In this document: positions 9,896-18,978 of the stretch, piece by piece
How positions within the stretch are numbered: position 1 is the stretch's first letter
How the letters are laid out: each line of letters opens with the position of its first letter
Assembly: GCF_001482385.1 (NCBI RefSeq)
Contig: NZ_CP013612.1
Span: 1,247,024-1,311,023 of the forward strand
DNA length: 64,000 bases
Direction of reading: 5' to 3'
DNA from: Pseudoalteromonas rubra
GTDB lineage: Bacteria > Pseudomonadota > Gammaproteobacteria > Enterobacterales > Alteromonadaceae
Made by a program: the position numbers and the translations under genes
Notes under the pieces: model-generated
Database searches by the model: none
What the model was told of the DNA's origin: nothing
Seen by the model: the letters and a program-made list of their open reading frames with translations, nothing else

Positions 9896-11017
9896 ATGGC
9901 TAAAGTATTAAGCGGTGCAGGCCTTCGCGGTCAGGTTGCAGGTAAAACTGCGCTGTCGACAGTGGGTGTTTCGGGTTCCGGCCTGACCTACCGAGGTTAC
10001 GACGTGAAAGACCTGGCAGAGCATTGTCAGTTTGAAGAAGTCGCGTATCTGATCCTAAAAGGCAAGCTACCGAATCAACAGGAGCTGGACGGCTACAAAG
10101 CTTTGCTGAAATCTCAGCGTGGTCTGCCACAGGCGCTTAAAGAAGTACTAGAGCGTATTCCGGCTGACGCACACCCAATGGACGTATTACGTACAGGTTG
10201 CTCTATGTTGGGTAACTTAGAAGGTGAGCACAACTTTGAACAGCAGCTGGCGATTACTGATCGTATGTTGGCATGTTTCCCAAGCATCATCTGTTACTGG
10301 TATCGCTTTAGCCATGATGGCGTTCGCATTGACGTTGAAACGGATGACGATTCAATCGGCGCGCACTTCCTGCACATGCTGCATGGTGAGAAGCCAAACG
10401 AATTACATGAGCGTGTTATGCATGTTTCTCTGATCCTATACGCAGAGCATGAGTTCAACGCGTCTACCTTCACAGCGCGTGTTTGTGCGTCTACCCTGTC
10501 AGACATGCACTCTTGTATTACAGGTGCAATTGGTTCATTGCGTGGTCCTTTGCACGGTGGTGCAAATGAAGCGGCGATGGAAATGATTGAGCGCTTCGAA
10601 TCTGCTGATCACGCAGAGCAGGAAATGATGGGCATGCTTGAGCGTAAAGAGAAGATCATGGGCTTTGGGCACGCTATCTACTCGGAGTCAGATCCGCGTA
10701 ACGAAATCATCAAGCAGTGGTCAGAAAAACTTGCCGCAGATGTAGGTGACACAGTTCTTTATCCTGTTTCTGTACGCTGTGAAGCGGTCATGTGGCGTGA
10801 GAAAAAGCTGTTCTGTAACGCGGATTTCTTCCACGCATCGGCCTATCATTTCATGAAGATCCCAACCAAGCTGTTTACACCTATTTTCGTGATGTCACGA
10901 TTAACAGGGTGGGCAGGTCATGTCATGGAGCAAAGAGCAGACAACCGTATCATCCGCCCGTCAGCGGATTACACGGGGGAGGAGCTACGTCCGGTTCCGC
11001 CTATGTCTGAGCGTTAA
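9896..11017 (+). CDS. prpC: 2-methylcitrate synthase
   Basis: The 373-aa citrate-synthase-fold enzyme condenses propionyl-CoA with oxaloacetate to form 2-methylcitrate. Landmarks are GLTYRGYDVKDLAEHCQFEE, the active-site GPLHGGANEAAMEM, the MGFGHAIYSESDPRNEI histidine motif and the closing RPSADYTGEELRPV. Its place between prpB and acnD, and its short length (about 370 rather than 430 residues), distinguish it from the TCA-cycle GltA. The start is supported by CAGGAGATAACAAAATG. Confidence 0.96.
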   Translation: MAKVLSGAGLRGQVAGKTALSTVGVSGSGLTYRGYDVKDLAEHCQFEEVAYLILKGKLPNQQELDGYKALLKSQRGLPQALKEVLERIPADAHPMDVLRTGCSMLGNLEGEHNFEQQLAITDRMLACFPSIICYWYRFSHDGVRIDVETDDDSIGAHFLHMLHGEKPNELHERVMHVSLILYAEHEFNASTFTARVCASTLSDMHSCITGAIGSLRGPLHGGANEAAMEMIERFESADHAEQEMMGMLERKEKIMGFGHAIYSESDPRNEIIKQWSEKLAADVGDTVLYPVSVRCEAVMWREKKLFCNADFFHASAYHFMKIPTKLFTPIFVMSRLTGWAGHVMEQRADNRIIRPSADYTGEELRPVPPMSER

Positions 11018-11044
11018 TCTCTAAATCAACATTTCACGTCACCT

Positions 11045-11088
11045 AATGGCACAGATCGTCTACAACAATTATAAAGATCTGTGCCATT
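11045..11088 (+). other. Intercistronic 13-bp perfect hairpin with operator-like loop
   Basis: Arms AATGGCACAGATC (11045-11057) and GATCTGTGCCATT (11076-11088) pair perfectly around an 18-nt loop. There is no T run after it, so it is not an ordinary terminator. The loop and the end of the left arm contain ATCGTCTACAAC (11055-11066), which resembles the GntR palindromes before the operon. It may set mRNA stability between prpC and acnD or be an internal operator. Confidence 0.75.
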
Positions 11089-11116
11089 GAGCCAACGAGC
11101 AATTCTGGAAGTAGTT

Positions 11117-13705
11117 ATGAACAGCCAATTTCGCAAAAAATTACCTGACTCTTCGTTGTGTTATTACGACACCCGCGAAGCGGTCGAAGCCATTAAGCCG
11201 GGTGCTTATGATGGCTTGCCTTATACCTCTAAAGTGTTAGCAGAAAACCTGGTACGCCGCGCTGAGCCTGAAAAACTCAACGATTACCTGACTCAAATTA
11301 TCGAACGTCGTCGCGATCTGGATTTCCCCTGGTTTCCGGCGCGCGTGGTTTGCCATGACATCCTTGGCCAGACTGCACTGGTGGACCTTGCTGGTCTGCG
11401 CGATGCCATAGCAGAAAAAGGCGGCGATCCGGCTAAAGTAAACCCCGTAGTCCCGACTCAGCTTATTGTTGATCACAGTTTGGCGGTTGAGCACGCGGGC
11501 TACGAAGAGAATGCCTTTGAGAAAAACCGGGCGATTGAAGACCGACGTAATGACGATCGTTTCCACTTTATTAACTGGACCAAAACTGCATTTAAAAATG
11601 TCGACGTGATCCCGCCAGGCAATGGTATTTTACACCAGATAAACTTGGAGAAGATGTCGCCGGTTATCCAGGCGCGTGATGGCGTGGCATTTCCAGATAC
11701 CCTGGTTGGTACCGACAGCCATACGCCACATGTTGATGCGCTGGGCGTGATTGCGGTAGGTGTGGGTGGCCTTGAGGCTGAGAGCGTCATGCTGGGACGA
11801 GCCTCATATATGCGTTTGCCGGATATCGTAGGTGTCGAGCTGGTTGGCAAGCGTCAGCCGGGGATCACTGCGACAGATATCGTGCTGGCGATCACAGAGT
11901 TCTTGCGCCAGGAACGTGTGGTTTCCTCTTACCTGGAGTTCTTCGGCGAAGGCTGTGATGGTCTGTCTTTGGGTGACCGAGCGACTATTTCCAACATGAC
12001 ACCGGAATATGGCGCAACGGCAGCCATGTTCTATATCGATCAGCAAACCATCGACTACCTGCGTTTAACGGGTCGGGATGATGAGCAGATCAAACTCGTC
12101 GAGCAATATGCAAAACATACAGGCTTGTGGGCTGATGCTATGACCGGTGCACAGTACGAGCGGGTGCTGAAATTTGATTTATCATCAGTTGGCCGCAATC
12201 TGGCTGGTCCATCCAACCCACACCGGCGAGTCGCCACGGCAGATCTGGCCAAGCAAGGTATTGTGGCTGACTATGAACAGCGTGAAGGCGAAATGCCAGA
12301 CGGTGCGGTGATCATTGCAGCCATCACCAGCTGTACCAACACCAGTAACCCGCGTAACGTAGTCGCAGCCGGACTGCTGGCACGTAATGCGAATAAACTG
12401 GGCCTGAGTCGCAAGCCTTGGGTCAAAACGTCATTTGCGCCGGGCTCAAAAGCGGTTCGTTCTTACATGGAAGAAGCGCAGTTACTGCCTGAACTGGAGC
12501 GGTTAGGCTTTGGTATCGTTGCATTTGCCTGTACTACCTGTAATGGCATGAGTGGCGCACTGGATCCAAAAATTCAGCAGGAAGTGATTGATCGCGATCT
12601 GTACTCCACCGCTGTGCTATCCGGTAACCGGAACTTTGATGGCCGAATCCATCCTTATGCGAAACAGGCTTTCCTGGCATCACCACCGTTGGTTGTAGCC
12701 TATGCTATCGCGGGCTCGGTCCGCTTCGATATTGAAAACGGTGTTTTAGGCAATGATCAGGATGGTAATCCGATTACTTTAAAAGACATCTGGCCGAGCG
12801 ATGAAGAGATAGACGCAGTAATCGCACAGAGTGTGAAGCCGGAGCAATTCCGTGCCGTTTACGAACCTATGTTTGACCTGAGCGTTGACTATGGTGAAGA
12901 AAACGACCCGCTTTATCAGTGGCGTGAGATGAGTACCTATATCCGTCGTCCGCCCTACTGGGAAGGCGCATTAGCGGGTGAGCGCACGATGAAAGGCATG
13001 CGACCGCTTGCGATTCTGGGTGATAACATCACCACAGATCACCTGTCTCCGTCGAATGCAATTTTGGCATCCAGCGCTGCCGGTGAGTATCTGGCGAAAA
13101 TGGGTCTGCCAGAAGAAGACTTTAACTCGTATGCAACGCACCGCGGTGATCACCTGACGGCACAGCGTGCAACCTTTGCCAACCCTAAGTTGCTAAACGA
13201 AATGGTGACGGAAAACGGTGAAGTGCAGCAGGGCTCTTTGGCGCGCCTTGAACCTGAAGGCAAAGTAACCCGTATGTGGGAAGCTATCGAAACCTATATG
13301 GATCGCAAGCAGCCGCTGATCATTGTGGCGGGAGCAGACTATGGTCAGGGCTCGTCTCGCGACTGGGCAGCTAAAGGCGTGCGTTTAGCGGGTGTAGAAG
13401 TGATTGTGGCCGAGGGCTTTGAGCGTATTCACCGTACCAATCTGATCGGGATGGGTGTGTTACCGCTGGAGTTCCTAAATGGCACAACGCGTAAAACGCT
13501 GGAGCTGGATGGTACTGAAACATATGATGTGGAAGGCACGCGCACTCCAGGCGCAACGTTGAACCTGATCATCCATCGTAGCAATGGCGTACAGATCGAA
13601 GTACCGGTGTTGTGTCGTCTTGATACAGAAGAAGAAGTGTCTATTTACGAAGCCGGTGGTGTACTTCAACGCTTTGCCAAAGATTTTCTGGAAGCAAACG
13701 CATAA
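11117..13705 (+). CDS. acnD: 2-methylcitrate dehydratase, Fe/S-dependent (AcnD)
   Basis: This 862-aa aconitase-family protein dehydrates 2-methylcitrate to 2-methylaconitate, working with PrpF in place of PrpD. Motifs seen include VGTDSHTPHVDALGVIAVGV, GRASYMRLPDIVGVELVG, the cluster cysteine region ITSCTNTSNPRNVV, FACTTCNGMSGALDP (two of the three Fe/S cysteines), LAILGDNITTDHLSPS and the swivel-domain GADYGQGSSRDWAAKG with RIHRTNLIGMGVLPLEF. An open frame extends back to GTG 11081 inside the hairpin. ATG 11117, preceded by CTGGAAGTAG, gives the usual N-terminus MNSQFRKKLPDSS. Co-location with prpF distinguishes it from AcnA. Confidence 0.95.
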   Translation: MNSQFRKKLPDSSLCYYDTREAVEAIKPGAYDGLPYTSKVLAENLVRRAEPEKLNDYLTQIIERRRDLDFPWFPARVVCHDILGQTALVDLAGLRDAIAEKGGDPAKVNPVVPTQLIVDHSLAVEHAGYEENAFEKNRAIEDRRNDDRFHFINWTKTAFKNVDVIPPGNGILHQINLEKMSPVIQARDGVAFPDTLVGTDSHTPHVDALGVIAVGVGGLEAESVMLGRASYMRLPDIVGVELVGKRQPGITATDIVLAITEFLRQERVVSSYLEFFGEGCDGLSLGDRATISNMTPEYGATAAMFYIDQQTIDYLRLTGRDDEQIKLVEQYAKHTGLWADAMTGAQYERVLKFDLSSVGRNLAGPSNPHRRVATADLAKQGIVADYEQREGEMPDGAVIIAAITSCTNTSNPRNVVAAGLLARNANKLGLSRKPWVKTSFAPGSKAVRSYMEEAQLLPELERLGFGIVAFACTTCNGMSGALDPKIQQEVIDRDLYSTAVLSGNRNFDGRIHPYAKQAFLASPPLVVAYAIAGSVRFDIENGVLGNDQDGNPITLKDIWPSDEEIDAVIAQSVKPEQFRAVYEPMFDLSVDYGEENDPLYQWREMSTYIRRPPYWEGALAGERTMKGMRPLAILGDNITTDHLSPSNAILASSAAGEYLAKMGLPEEDFNSYATHRGDHLTAQRATFANPKLLNEMVTENGEVQQGSLARLEPEGKVTRMWEAIETYMDRKQPLIIVAGADYGQGSSRDWAAKGVRLAGVEVIVAEGFERIHRTNLIGMGVLPLEFLNGTTRKTLELDGTETYDVEGTRTPGATLNLIIHRSNGVQIEVPVLCRLDTEEEVSIYEAGGVLQRFAKDFLEANA

Positions 13706-13719
13706 ACAATTCCGTTCTC

Positions 13720-13740
13720 GCTCCACTGCCACTGTGGAGC
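13720..13740 (+). other. Small hairpin between acnD and prpF
   Basis: The arms GCTCCAC and GTGGAGC enclose a 7-nt loop, 15 bp after the acnD stop. There is no T run, so it is more likely an mRNA-processing or stability structure than a terminator. Confidence 0.45.
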
Positions 13741-13795
13741 TTATCTGAGCAGGGGGCACTCGCTGTGTGTGCCCGCGCTGCTATTTAGGAAGAAA

Positions 13796-14977
13796 ATGAT
13801 GACTTTCAAACCTCAACTACGTGTGCCTGCGACTTATATGCGTGGTGGCACCTCTAAAGGCGTGTTTTTTAATCTCAGTGATCTGCCGAAAGCTGCACAG
13901 GTTGCCGGTGAGGCACGCGATAAGCTGTTACTGCGAGTAATTGGCAGCCCGGATCCTTATGGTAAACAAACGGACGGGATGGGTGGTGCAACTTCTAGCA
14001 CCAGTAAAACCGTGATCTTGTCTAAAAGTAATAAAGCGGACCATGATGTCGACTATTTATTTGGTCAGGTCGCCATAGACAAACCTTTCATTGACTGGAG
14101 TGGTAATTGCGGAAATTTGACCGCCGCAGTGGGGGCATTTGCGATCAGCAATGGTTTGGTCGATGCCAGCCGAGTCCCTGAAAACGGCATAGCTGTAGTG
14201 CGGATCTGGCAAGCAAACATAGAAAAATCCATTATTGCGCATATTCCTATGCGCAATGGCGAAGTTCAGGAAAGCGGTGATTTTGAGCTGGATGGCGTAA
14301 CCTTTCCTGCCGCAGAAGTGGTGGTGGAGTTTATTGATCCGGCAGATGCAGATGCCGATATGTTCCCCAGCGGCAACTTGGTCGATCAGCTGGAAGTGCC
14401 GGATGTAGGTACTTTCGACGTTACTATGATTAATGCCGGGATCCCCACCTTGTTTTTCCGCGCGGAGGATCTGGGTTACACCGGAGTGGAGCTGCAAGAA
14501 GCCATCAATGGTGATGCTGCTGCATTGGCACGTTTTGAAAAAATCCGCGCTTATGGCGCCGTTAAGATGGGTCTGATTGAGCACATTGACGAAGCTAAAA
14601 TACGTCAGCATACGCCTAAAATTGCGTTTGTATGCGGTGCCAAAGCGTATACCGCATCCAGTGGTAAAGCGATTTCAGAGCAGGATATCGACTTGTCTGT
14701 TCGTGCCTTATCGATGGGCAAGTTGCACCATGCCATGATGGGGACTGCGGCCGTTGCGATTGCCACAGCCGCAGCCATTCCAGGCACGCTGGTAAATTTG
14801 GCAGCAGGCGGTGGCGAGCGTAATAGTGTTACTTTTGGTCATCCTTCAGGCACGCTAAAAGTGGGGGCTGAAGCAGAGCAAGTGAATGGCCGCTGGTTGG
14901 CAAAGAAAGCGGTGATGAGTCGTAGCGCCAGGGTGGTTATGGAGGGGCATGTCAGGGTCCCGCAGGAACAAGTTTAA
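13796..14977 (+). CDS. prpF: 2-methylaconitate cis-trans isomerase
   Basis: The 393-aa protein isomerises the AcnD product so that aconitase can rehydrate it. It has the PrpF/diaminopimelate-epimerase-like fold. Visible motifs are TYMRGGTSKGVFFNLSDLP, GMGGATSSTSKTVILS, IDWSGNCGNLTAAVGAFAI with the catalytic cysteine region, and AGGGERNSVTFGHPSGTLKV. ATG 13796, after TTTAGGAAGAAA, was preferred over a GTG at 13769. It is the last gene of the operon and is followed by a good terminator at 14988. Confidence 0.95.
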   Translation: MMTFKPQLRVPATYMRGGTSKGVFFNLSDLPKAAQVAGEARDKLLLRVIGSPDPYGKQTDGMGGATSSTSKTVILSKSNKADHDVDYLFGQVAIDKPFIDWSGNCGNLTAAVGAFAISNGLVDASRVPENGIAVVRIWQANIEKSIIAHIPMRNGEVQESGDFELDGVTFPAAEVVVEFIDPADADADMFPSGNLVDQLEVPDVGTFDVTMINAGIPTLFFRAEDLGYTGVELQEAINGDAAALARFEKIRAYGAVKMGLIEHIDEAKIRQHTPKIAFVCGAKAYTASSGKAISEQDIDLSVRALSMGKLHHAMMGTAAVAIATAAAIPGTLVNLAAGGGERNSVTFGHPSGTLKVGAEAEQVNGRWLAKKAVMSRSARVVMEGHVRVPQEQV

Positions 14978-14987
14978 TGATGTACTT

Positions 14988-15014
14988 CAGCCCGGTTTAT
15001 CCGGGCTGATTTTT
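14988..15014 (+). terminator. Rho-independent terminator of the prp operon
   Basis: The stem CAGCCCGG / CCGGGCTG with loop TTTAT is followed by ATTTTT. It lies 10 bp after the prpF stop and 15 bp before the lysE-family ATG, so it separates the two units. Confidence 0.85.
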
Positions 15015-15028
15015 AAGGAACGAAGAAT

Positions 15029-15634
15029 ATGTATGAAGCGATATTTTCAATAGCCCTGACAACGGCCTTGTTACTTGGTTCTCCCGGACCCGCTCCATTG
15101 GCACTGGCTGCGGTTGGAGCCAGCTCTGGTGCTCGCGGTGGTGTGCCATTTCTATCTGGGATTCTGCTGGGCTTGCTGGTTGCTATTATTGCGGCTGCGA
15201 CAGGTCTGGGCGCCCTATTGTTGAGTTATCCCAATCTCAGCGCGGTATGTCAGATAGTGGCCATTGTTTACTTGTTTTACGTCGCGTATAAAATCGCAAA
15301 CAATCATAGCGGTCTGTCAGATATTGCGGGCAGTGAAGTGGGGTTTCGGGATGGGTTTATTTTGAACCTGTTAAACCCTAAGGCTTACGCTGCCTGCATT
15401 GCTATTTTTGCTAATAACAGTGTGCCTGATGTCACCCCGGTGATGGGGGCGATATTGGCAGCGAGCACCTGCTTTATCATTGCTATTGTCGTGGATAGCC
15501 TTTGGCTGATGCTTGGCGGCGTATTGCACCGTTTCATTAAAACACCGATACAATTGCGTAATTTACGTTTATTTTTTGCTTTTTTGTTAACCTGTCTGCT
15601 AATTTGGATTAGTACAACCCACCTTCTTAACTGA
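15029..15634 (+). CDS. LysE-family translocator (amino-acid exporter)
   Basis: The 201-aa membrane protein has about six hydrophobic segments and the family signature near the N-terminus (LLLGSPGPAPLALAAVGASS), followed by GVPFLSGILLGLL and the LNLLNPKAYAACIAIFAN motif typical of LysE/RhtB exporters. It would export small amino acids or related metabolites at the inner membrane; the substrate is not predictable. It is only 52 bp past prpF but beyond a terminator, so it probably has its own weak promoter or relies on read-through. The next gene starts 7 bp downstream. Confidence 0.88.
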   Translation: MYEAIFSIALTTALLLGSPGPAPLALAAVGASSGARGGVPFLSGILLGLLVAIIAAATGLGALLLSYPNLSAVCQIVAIVYLFYVAYKIANNHSGLSDIAGSEVGFRDGFILNLLNPKAYAACIAIFANNSVPDVTPVMGAILAASTCFIIAIVVDSLWLMLGGVLHRFIKTPIQLRNLRLFFAFLLTCLLIWISTTHLLN

Positions 15635-15641
15635 GACTGCC

Positions 15642-16019
15642 ATGGAACGCTTTCATTCAATCTCCGTAGATACTGAACGCTTAAATGGCGATCTGTTAAT
15701 GAGTTTTAAGGCACTGGGTAAGGTCAGTCACGCTGATTATATGGCCATTAAAGCTGTGATAGATAGTGCATTGAGAGCGGCTGTTGGCCAGAAAATCAGG
15801 GTGTTGGTGGATGTCACTGAGTTTAAGGGCTGGGACCTCCATGCAGCCTGGGACGATATCGCACTCGCACTGAATCACAGCCATGACTTTTACAAGATTG
15901 CGGTGCTGGGTAACAGTCGCTGGCAAAAATTTGCGGCCAAAGTGGGTAATTGGTTTGTTGCAGGTGAGTCACGTTATTTTGAGGAAAAAACGCAAGCCTT
16001 GTCATGGTTAACAAAGTAG
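15642..16019 (+). CDS. STAS/SpoIIAA-like protein
   Basis: This 125-aa soluble protein resembles the SpoIIAA-like (STAS/Sec14-type) family found in marine Gammaproteobacteria. Typical features are the small beta-alpha fold with KIRVLVDVTEFKGWDLHAAW, the HDFYKIAVLGNSRWQKFAAK segment and the terminal ESRYFEEKTQALSWL. The biochemical role is unknown; such proteins may bind lipids or act as anti-anti-sigma-like modules. It begins 7 bp after the LysE-family gene, suggesting a two-gene unit. Confidence 0.8.
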   Translation: MERFHSISVDTERLNGDLLMSFKALGKVSHADYMAIKAVIDSALRAAVGQKIRVLVDVTEFKGWDLHAAWDDIALALNHSHDFYKIAVLGNSRWQKFAAKVGNWFVAGESRYFEEKTQALSWLTK

Positions 16020-16087
16020 GTGGTCCCTGCGAGCGCGAACCATATATAATGGTCTGTGAGGCGTTAGTTAAAGGCTGAAATAAACTT

Positions 16088-16780
16088 ATGAACACACTTT
16101 TTATCACAGGTGCAAATCGGGGGATCGGGCTTGCGCTCGTAAAGCTTTATCTTGAGCAGGGCTGGCGAGTACTGGCAAGTTGCAGGACGCCGCAATCGGC
16201 TGAGACATTGTGGCAACTTGAGCAGCAATTTAGCCATTTGCAGATATTTGCGCTGGACGTTACCCAATATGAGCAGATGAATAAACTGGCGAAATCGCTC
16301 AGTGAAACGCCCATTGATTTAGTCATCAATAATGCCGGGGTTTATGGCCCAAAGGGCTATGCCTTTGGTGACTGTGATGTCGAGCAGTGGAAGCATGTGA
16401 TGGAAGTCAATGTAATCGCACCTCTGAAGCTGGCCGAGGCGTTTAGCGCGCACCTAAAGCTAGGTGAAGGAAAAACATTTGCTGTGTTGTCATCCAAAGT
16501 TGGCAGCATGACGAATAACACCAAAGGGGGCGGTTACATATATCGTAGCTCGAAAGCAGCTTTAAACTCAGTAGTAAAGAGCCTGTCAAATGACCTGTTG
16601 CCTGAAGGGATCAAAACGGTAGCACTGCACCCAGGCTGGGTAAAAACCGATATGGGTGGCCCTAACGCGCTGATTTCAGTCGAAGAGTCTGCACACGGGC
16701 TCAAACAAGTGCTGGATGAACTTCACGAAGCGCAAAGTGGTGGATTTTATGATTACCAGGGACTTGCCATTCCCTGGTAG
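16088..16780 (+). CDS. Short-chain dehydrogenase/reductase (SDR)
   Basis: The 230-aa Rossmann-fold oxidoreductase shows the cofactor motif TGANRGIGLALVKLY (TGxxxGIG), the structural NNAGVYG, the catalytic serine in AVLSSKVGSM and the YxxxK pair in YIYRSSKAALNSVV. The length and C-terminal HPGWVKTDMGGPNA fit the classical C-factor-like SDRs. The NAD(P)H substrate is unknown. It starts 68 bp after the STAS-like gene and converges with the FAD oxidoreductase (gap 19 bp). Confidence 0.92.
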   Translation: MNTLFITGANRGIGLALVKLYLEQGWRVLASCRTPQSAETLWQLEQQFSHLQIFALDVTQYEQMNKLAKSLSETPIDLVINNAGVYGPKGYAFGDCDVEQWKHVMEVNVIAPLKLAEAFSAHLKLGEGKTFAVLSSKVGSMTNNTKGGGYIYRSSKAALNSVVKSLSNDLLPEGIKTVALHPGWVKTDMGGPNALISVEESAHGLKQVLDELHEAQSGGFYDYQGLAIPW

Positions 16781-16799
16781 ACCCTGTACCTGTTGCGCT

Positions 16800-18134
16800 T
16801 TACGAAAACTTGTCCTGAATTTGCGCCAGGTGATAGTAACCGAGCTGGCCAAAACGGCGGAGTTGTGGAAAGGGGATTTTGGGTAAAGGCCGCTGATAAA
16901 GCGGTAAGTCAGGTACTTTATCCTTCATGGTCAGTTGCGCCAGTCGGTAGCCGGCTTGTGAGCTAAATGACACCCCTGAACCACAATAACCCAAAATATA
17001 TCCGACATTGCCCTCAAAAAAGACGTGCGGCATATCATCCAGTGCTGCAGCGATATAGCCGTGCCAGTAATAGTCGTGTGCTATATCTTTGAGGCAAGGA
17101 AAGCACTCTGCAAGAGCCGATTTAAGATGAGTAAGGTATTTGGTTTTATGCTGATCTTTGGCGAAAACAGCACCTCGGCCACCAAATAACAGTCGATTAT
17201 CTGGCAATAACCGGTAGTAATATTTAAGTCTGCGGGTATCCATGACGACCTGATGAGTTTTCAGGCCTGTTTGTGTCAGCTCGTCATTGCACAGTGGCCG
17301 TGTCACAAAGATACTGCTTAGGATCGGCAGGTATCGGTTGTCAATCAATGGGTGGCTGTGTTTATTGTTGTATGCGTTACCTGTGTACAACAGCTTATCA
17401 GCGCTGATGGTTTGATCGTTAACACTCAGCTGGTGGCGTTGGCCATGTTTAACTTCACTGGCAAGACTGTGCTCGAATAACGTAACCCCAGCCTGGATGG
17501 CCATGTCGCGGTAACCCAGTAGCAGTTTGAGCGGGTGTAATCCAAAGCCATTTTCGTAGCGCATGGCACCATGAGCATGGTGATTTAGCATGAATTGAGT
17601 TTCAAGTGCATCGCGGCTGAGCAGCTGGCTCGCGTCATTGCCAAAATTATCTGAGATAAACTTTGCAGCGCTTTGTAAGTTATTATAAGCCTGAGCATTA
17701 TGTGCAATTTTAAGATAGCCTGATGCTTGTGCATCGCAGTCAATCTGGTGTGTTTCAATCAGCGATCGGACCCTGTTCACCCCGCCCTGAAACTCTTCAT
17801 AAATGCCGCGGCTGACATCTATACCCCAGCGTTTTGCATAATCAGCATAGCCAAGTCGCCCCGAGGCTGGTAGCGCAAATCCTGCATTTCGGGCGCTTGC
17901 CCCGAAGCCAACCTGATTGGCTTCAAGCACACATACCTTCTGTTGATAGGTATGGGCCAGATAGTAAGCGCTCAACAAGCCACTAAAGCCACCACCGATG
18001 ATGGCCACATCGAAATGCTCAGAAGTCTGTGGCGCCGAGTTTGCGATTGGCAGAGGTTGAGTTGCGGCCCAGTAGCTGGGGGCGAATGCTTGTCCCTGGC
18101 AATGGGGAGCATGGAGTGGATCAAAAGTGTGCAT
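16800..18134 (-). CDS. FAD-dependent amine/amino-acid oxidoreductase (DAO family)
   Basis: The 444-aa flavoprotein carries the Rossmann dinucleotide motif DVAIIGGGFSGLLSAYYLA, the DAO-family GASARNAGFALPASGRLGY and the C-terminal FAD contact GYCGSGVSFSSQAGYRLAQL. It resembles gamma-glutamylputrescine oxidase and related amine oxidases, but the substrate is uncertain. The chosen ATG at 18134 overlaps the TGA of the GNAT gene (TGATG), so the two are translationally coupled. A longer frame upstream exists but reads through the GNAT gene's end in another frame. Confidence 0.88.
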   Translation of the reverse strand: MHTFDPLHAPHCQGQAFAPSYWAATQPLPIANSAPQTSEHFDVAIIGGGFSGLLSAYYLAHTYQQKVCVLEANQVGFGASARNAGFALPASGRLGYADYAKRWGIDVSRGIYEEFQGGVNRVRSLIETHQIDCDAQASGYLKIAHNAQAYNNLQSAAKFISDNFGNDASQLLSRDALETQFMLNHHAHGAMRYENGFGLHPLKLLLGYRDMAIQAGVTLFEHSLASEVKHGQRHQLSVNDQTISADKLLYTGNAYNNKHSHPLIDNRYLPILSSIFVTRPLCNDELTQTGLKTHQVVMDTRRLKYYYRLLPDNRLLFGGRGAVFAKDQHKTKYLTHLKSALAECFPCLKDIAHDYYWHGYIAAALDDMPHVFFEGNVGYILGYCGSGVSFSSQAGYRLAQLTMKDKVPDLPLYQRPLPKIPFPQLRRFGQLGYYHLAQIQDKFS

Positions 18135-18739
18135 CAGAACTCCAGTACCATTTCGGCTGCCTGACAATGACACTCGTTACCACAGACTGGACAGCAATAC
18201 CCTTCGTGCAGGGAGAGATCCAGCCAGCGATCATCGTGTGCTTTGACGAGCTTGCCCCCGGATTTGGAGAAGTATTTTACAGCACCATTGCCTGGGCTTT
18301 GCATCCACAGATGAGATACACCCGCTTTGGCTCCCTGTTGTTTCAGCACTTCAACAGACGCTTTGAGTAACTTAGGTCCAATCCCCTGTCCCTGTGCATC
18401 CGGGTGAATTGCAATGCATTTAAAGTACGCCATCTGCATTGGGTCTACTGGCCAGAGTGTTGTTGAACACCATTTGTCAATTGGCCACTGGCCAGCGCTG
18501 TAAGAGGTTCTGAATCCAACAACTCTGTGTAACTCGTCAACAGCCACAAAAGAGGCGTTCAGACCATGTTGAGTACCTCGTTGATGCATCATTTTGATGC
18601 CGTCCAGATCAAGGTAATTCTCTCCGTGGACCAGGTTACCGAGCTCGATCACTGCCGGGTAATGCGTTGAGTTGAGTGGGAGGATTGAGATCATATGCGA
18701 TTGCCAAGTGTCATTTACAAAGTTGTCATTCTGCAGCAT
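18134..18739 (-). CDS. GNAT-family N-acetyltransferase with C-terminal cysteine tail
   Basis: This 201-aa protein has a GNAT fold: FVAVDELHRVVGFRT, then MAYFKCIAIHPDAQGQGIGPKLLKASVEVL with the acetyl-CoA loop QGQGIG, and LWMQSPGNGAVKYFSKSGGKLV. The last 25 residues are unusual, with CCPVCGNECHC, a likely zinc-binding cluster that the GNAT core does not need. An alternative start, MISILPLN, lies 15 codons in. The stop overlaps the start of the FAD oxidoreductase, indicating joint function, perhaps in catabolism or modification of an amine. Confidence 0.85.
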   Translation of the reverse strand: MLQNDNFVNDTWQSHMISILPLNSTHYPAVIELGNLVHGENYLDLDGIKMMHQRGTQHGLNASFVAVDELHRVVGFRTSYSAGQWPIDKWCSTTLWPVDPMQMAYFKCIAIHPDAQGQGIGPKLLKASVEVLKQQGAKAGVSHLWMQSPGNGAVKYFSKSGGKLVKAHDDRWLDLSLHEGYCCPVCGNECHCQAAEMVLEF

Positions 18740-18978
18740 TTCTTAATTGAAAACAAAGCTGTTCAAAAATACTTGCACAAAATAGGTACGAAATTAGTGT
18801 GTTTTATGTTCAACTATTATTGACAGCGATGTCATCTTGGTAATAATTGTGACAACAGTATGTCTGATGTAGATGTTGCAATGATCTTTTTTGGCAGGCT
18901 GTTTACAACAACGATAATAAGCGAAATCGGGGTGCTCGCAGAGTGTCCCACAACACAACAACATGTAAAGGATGTCTT

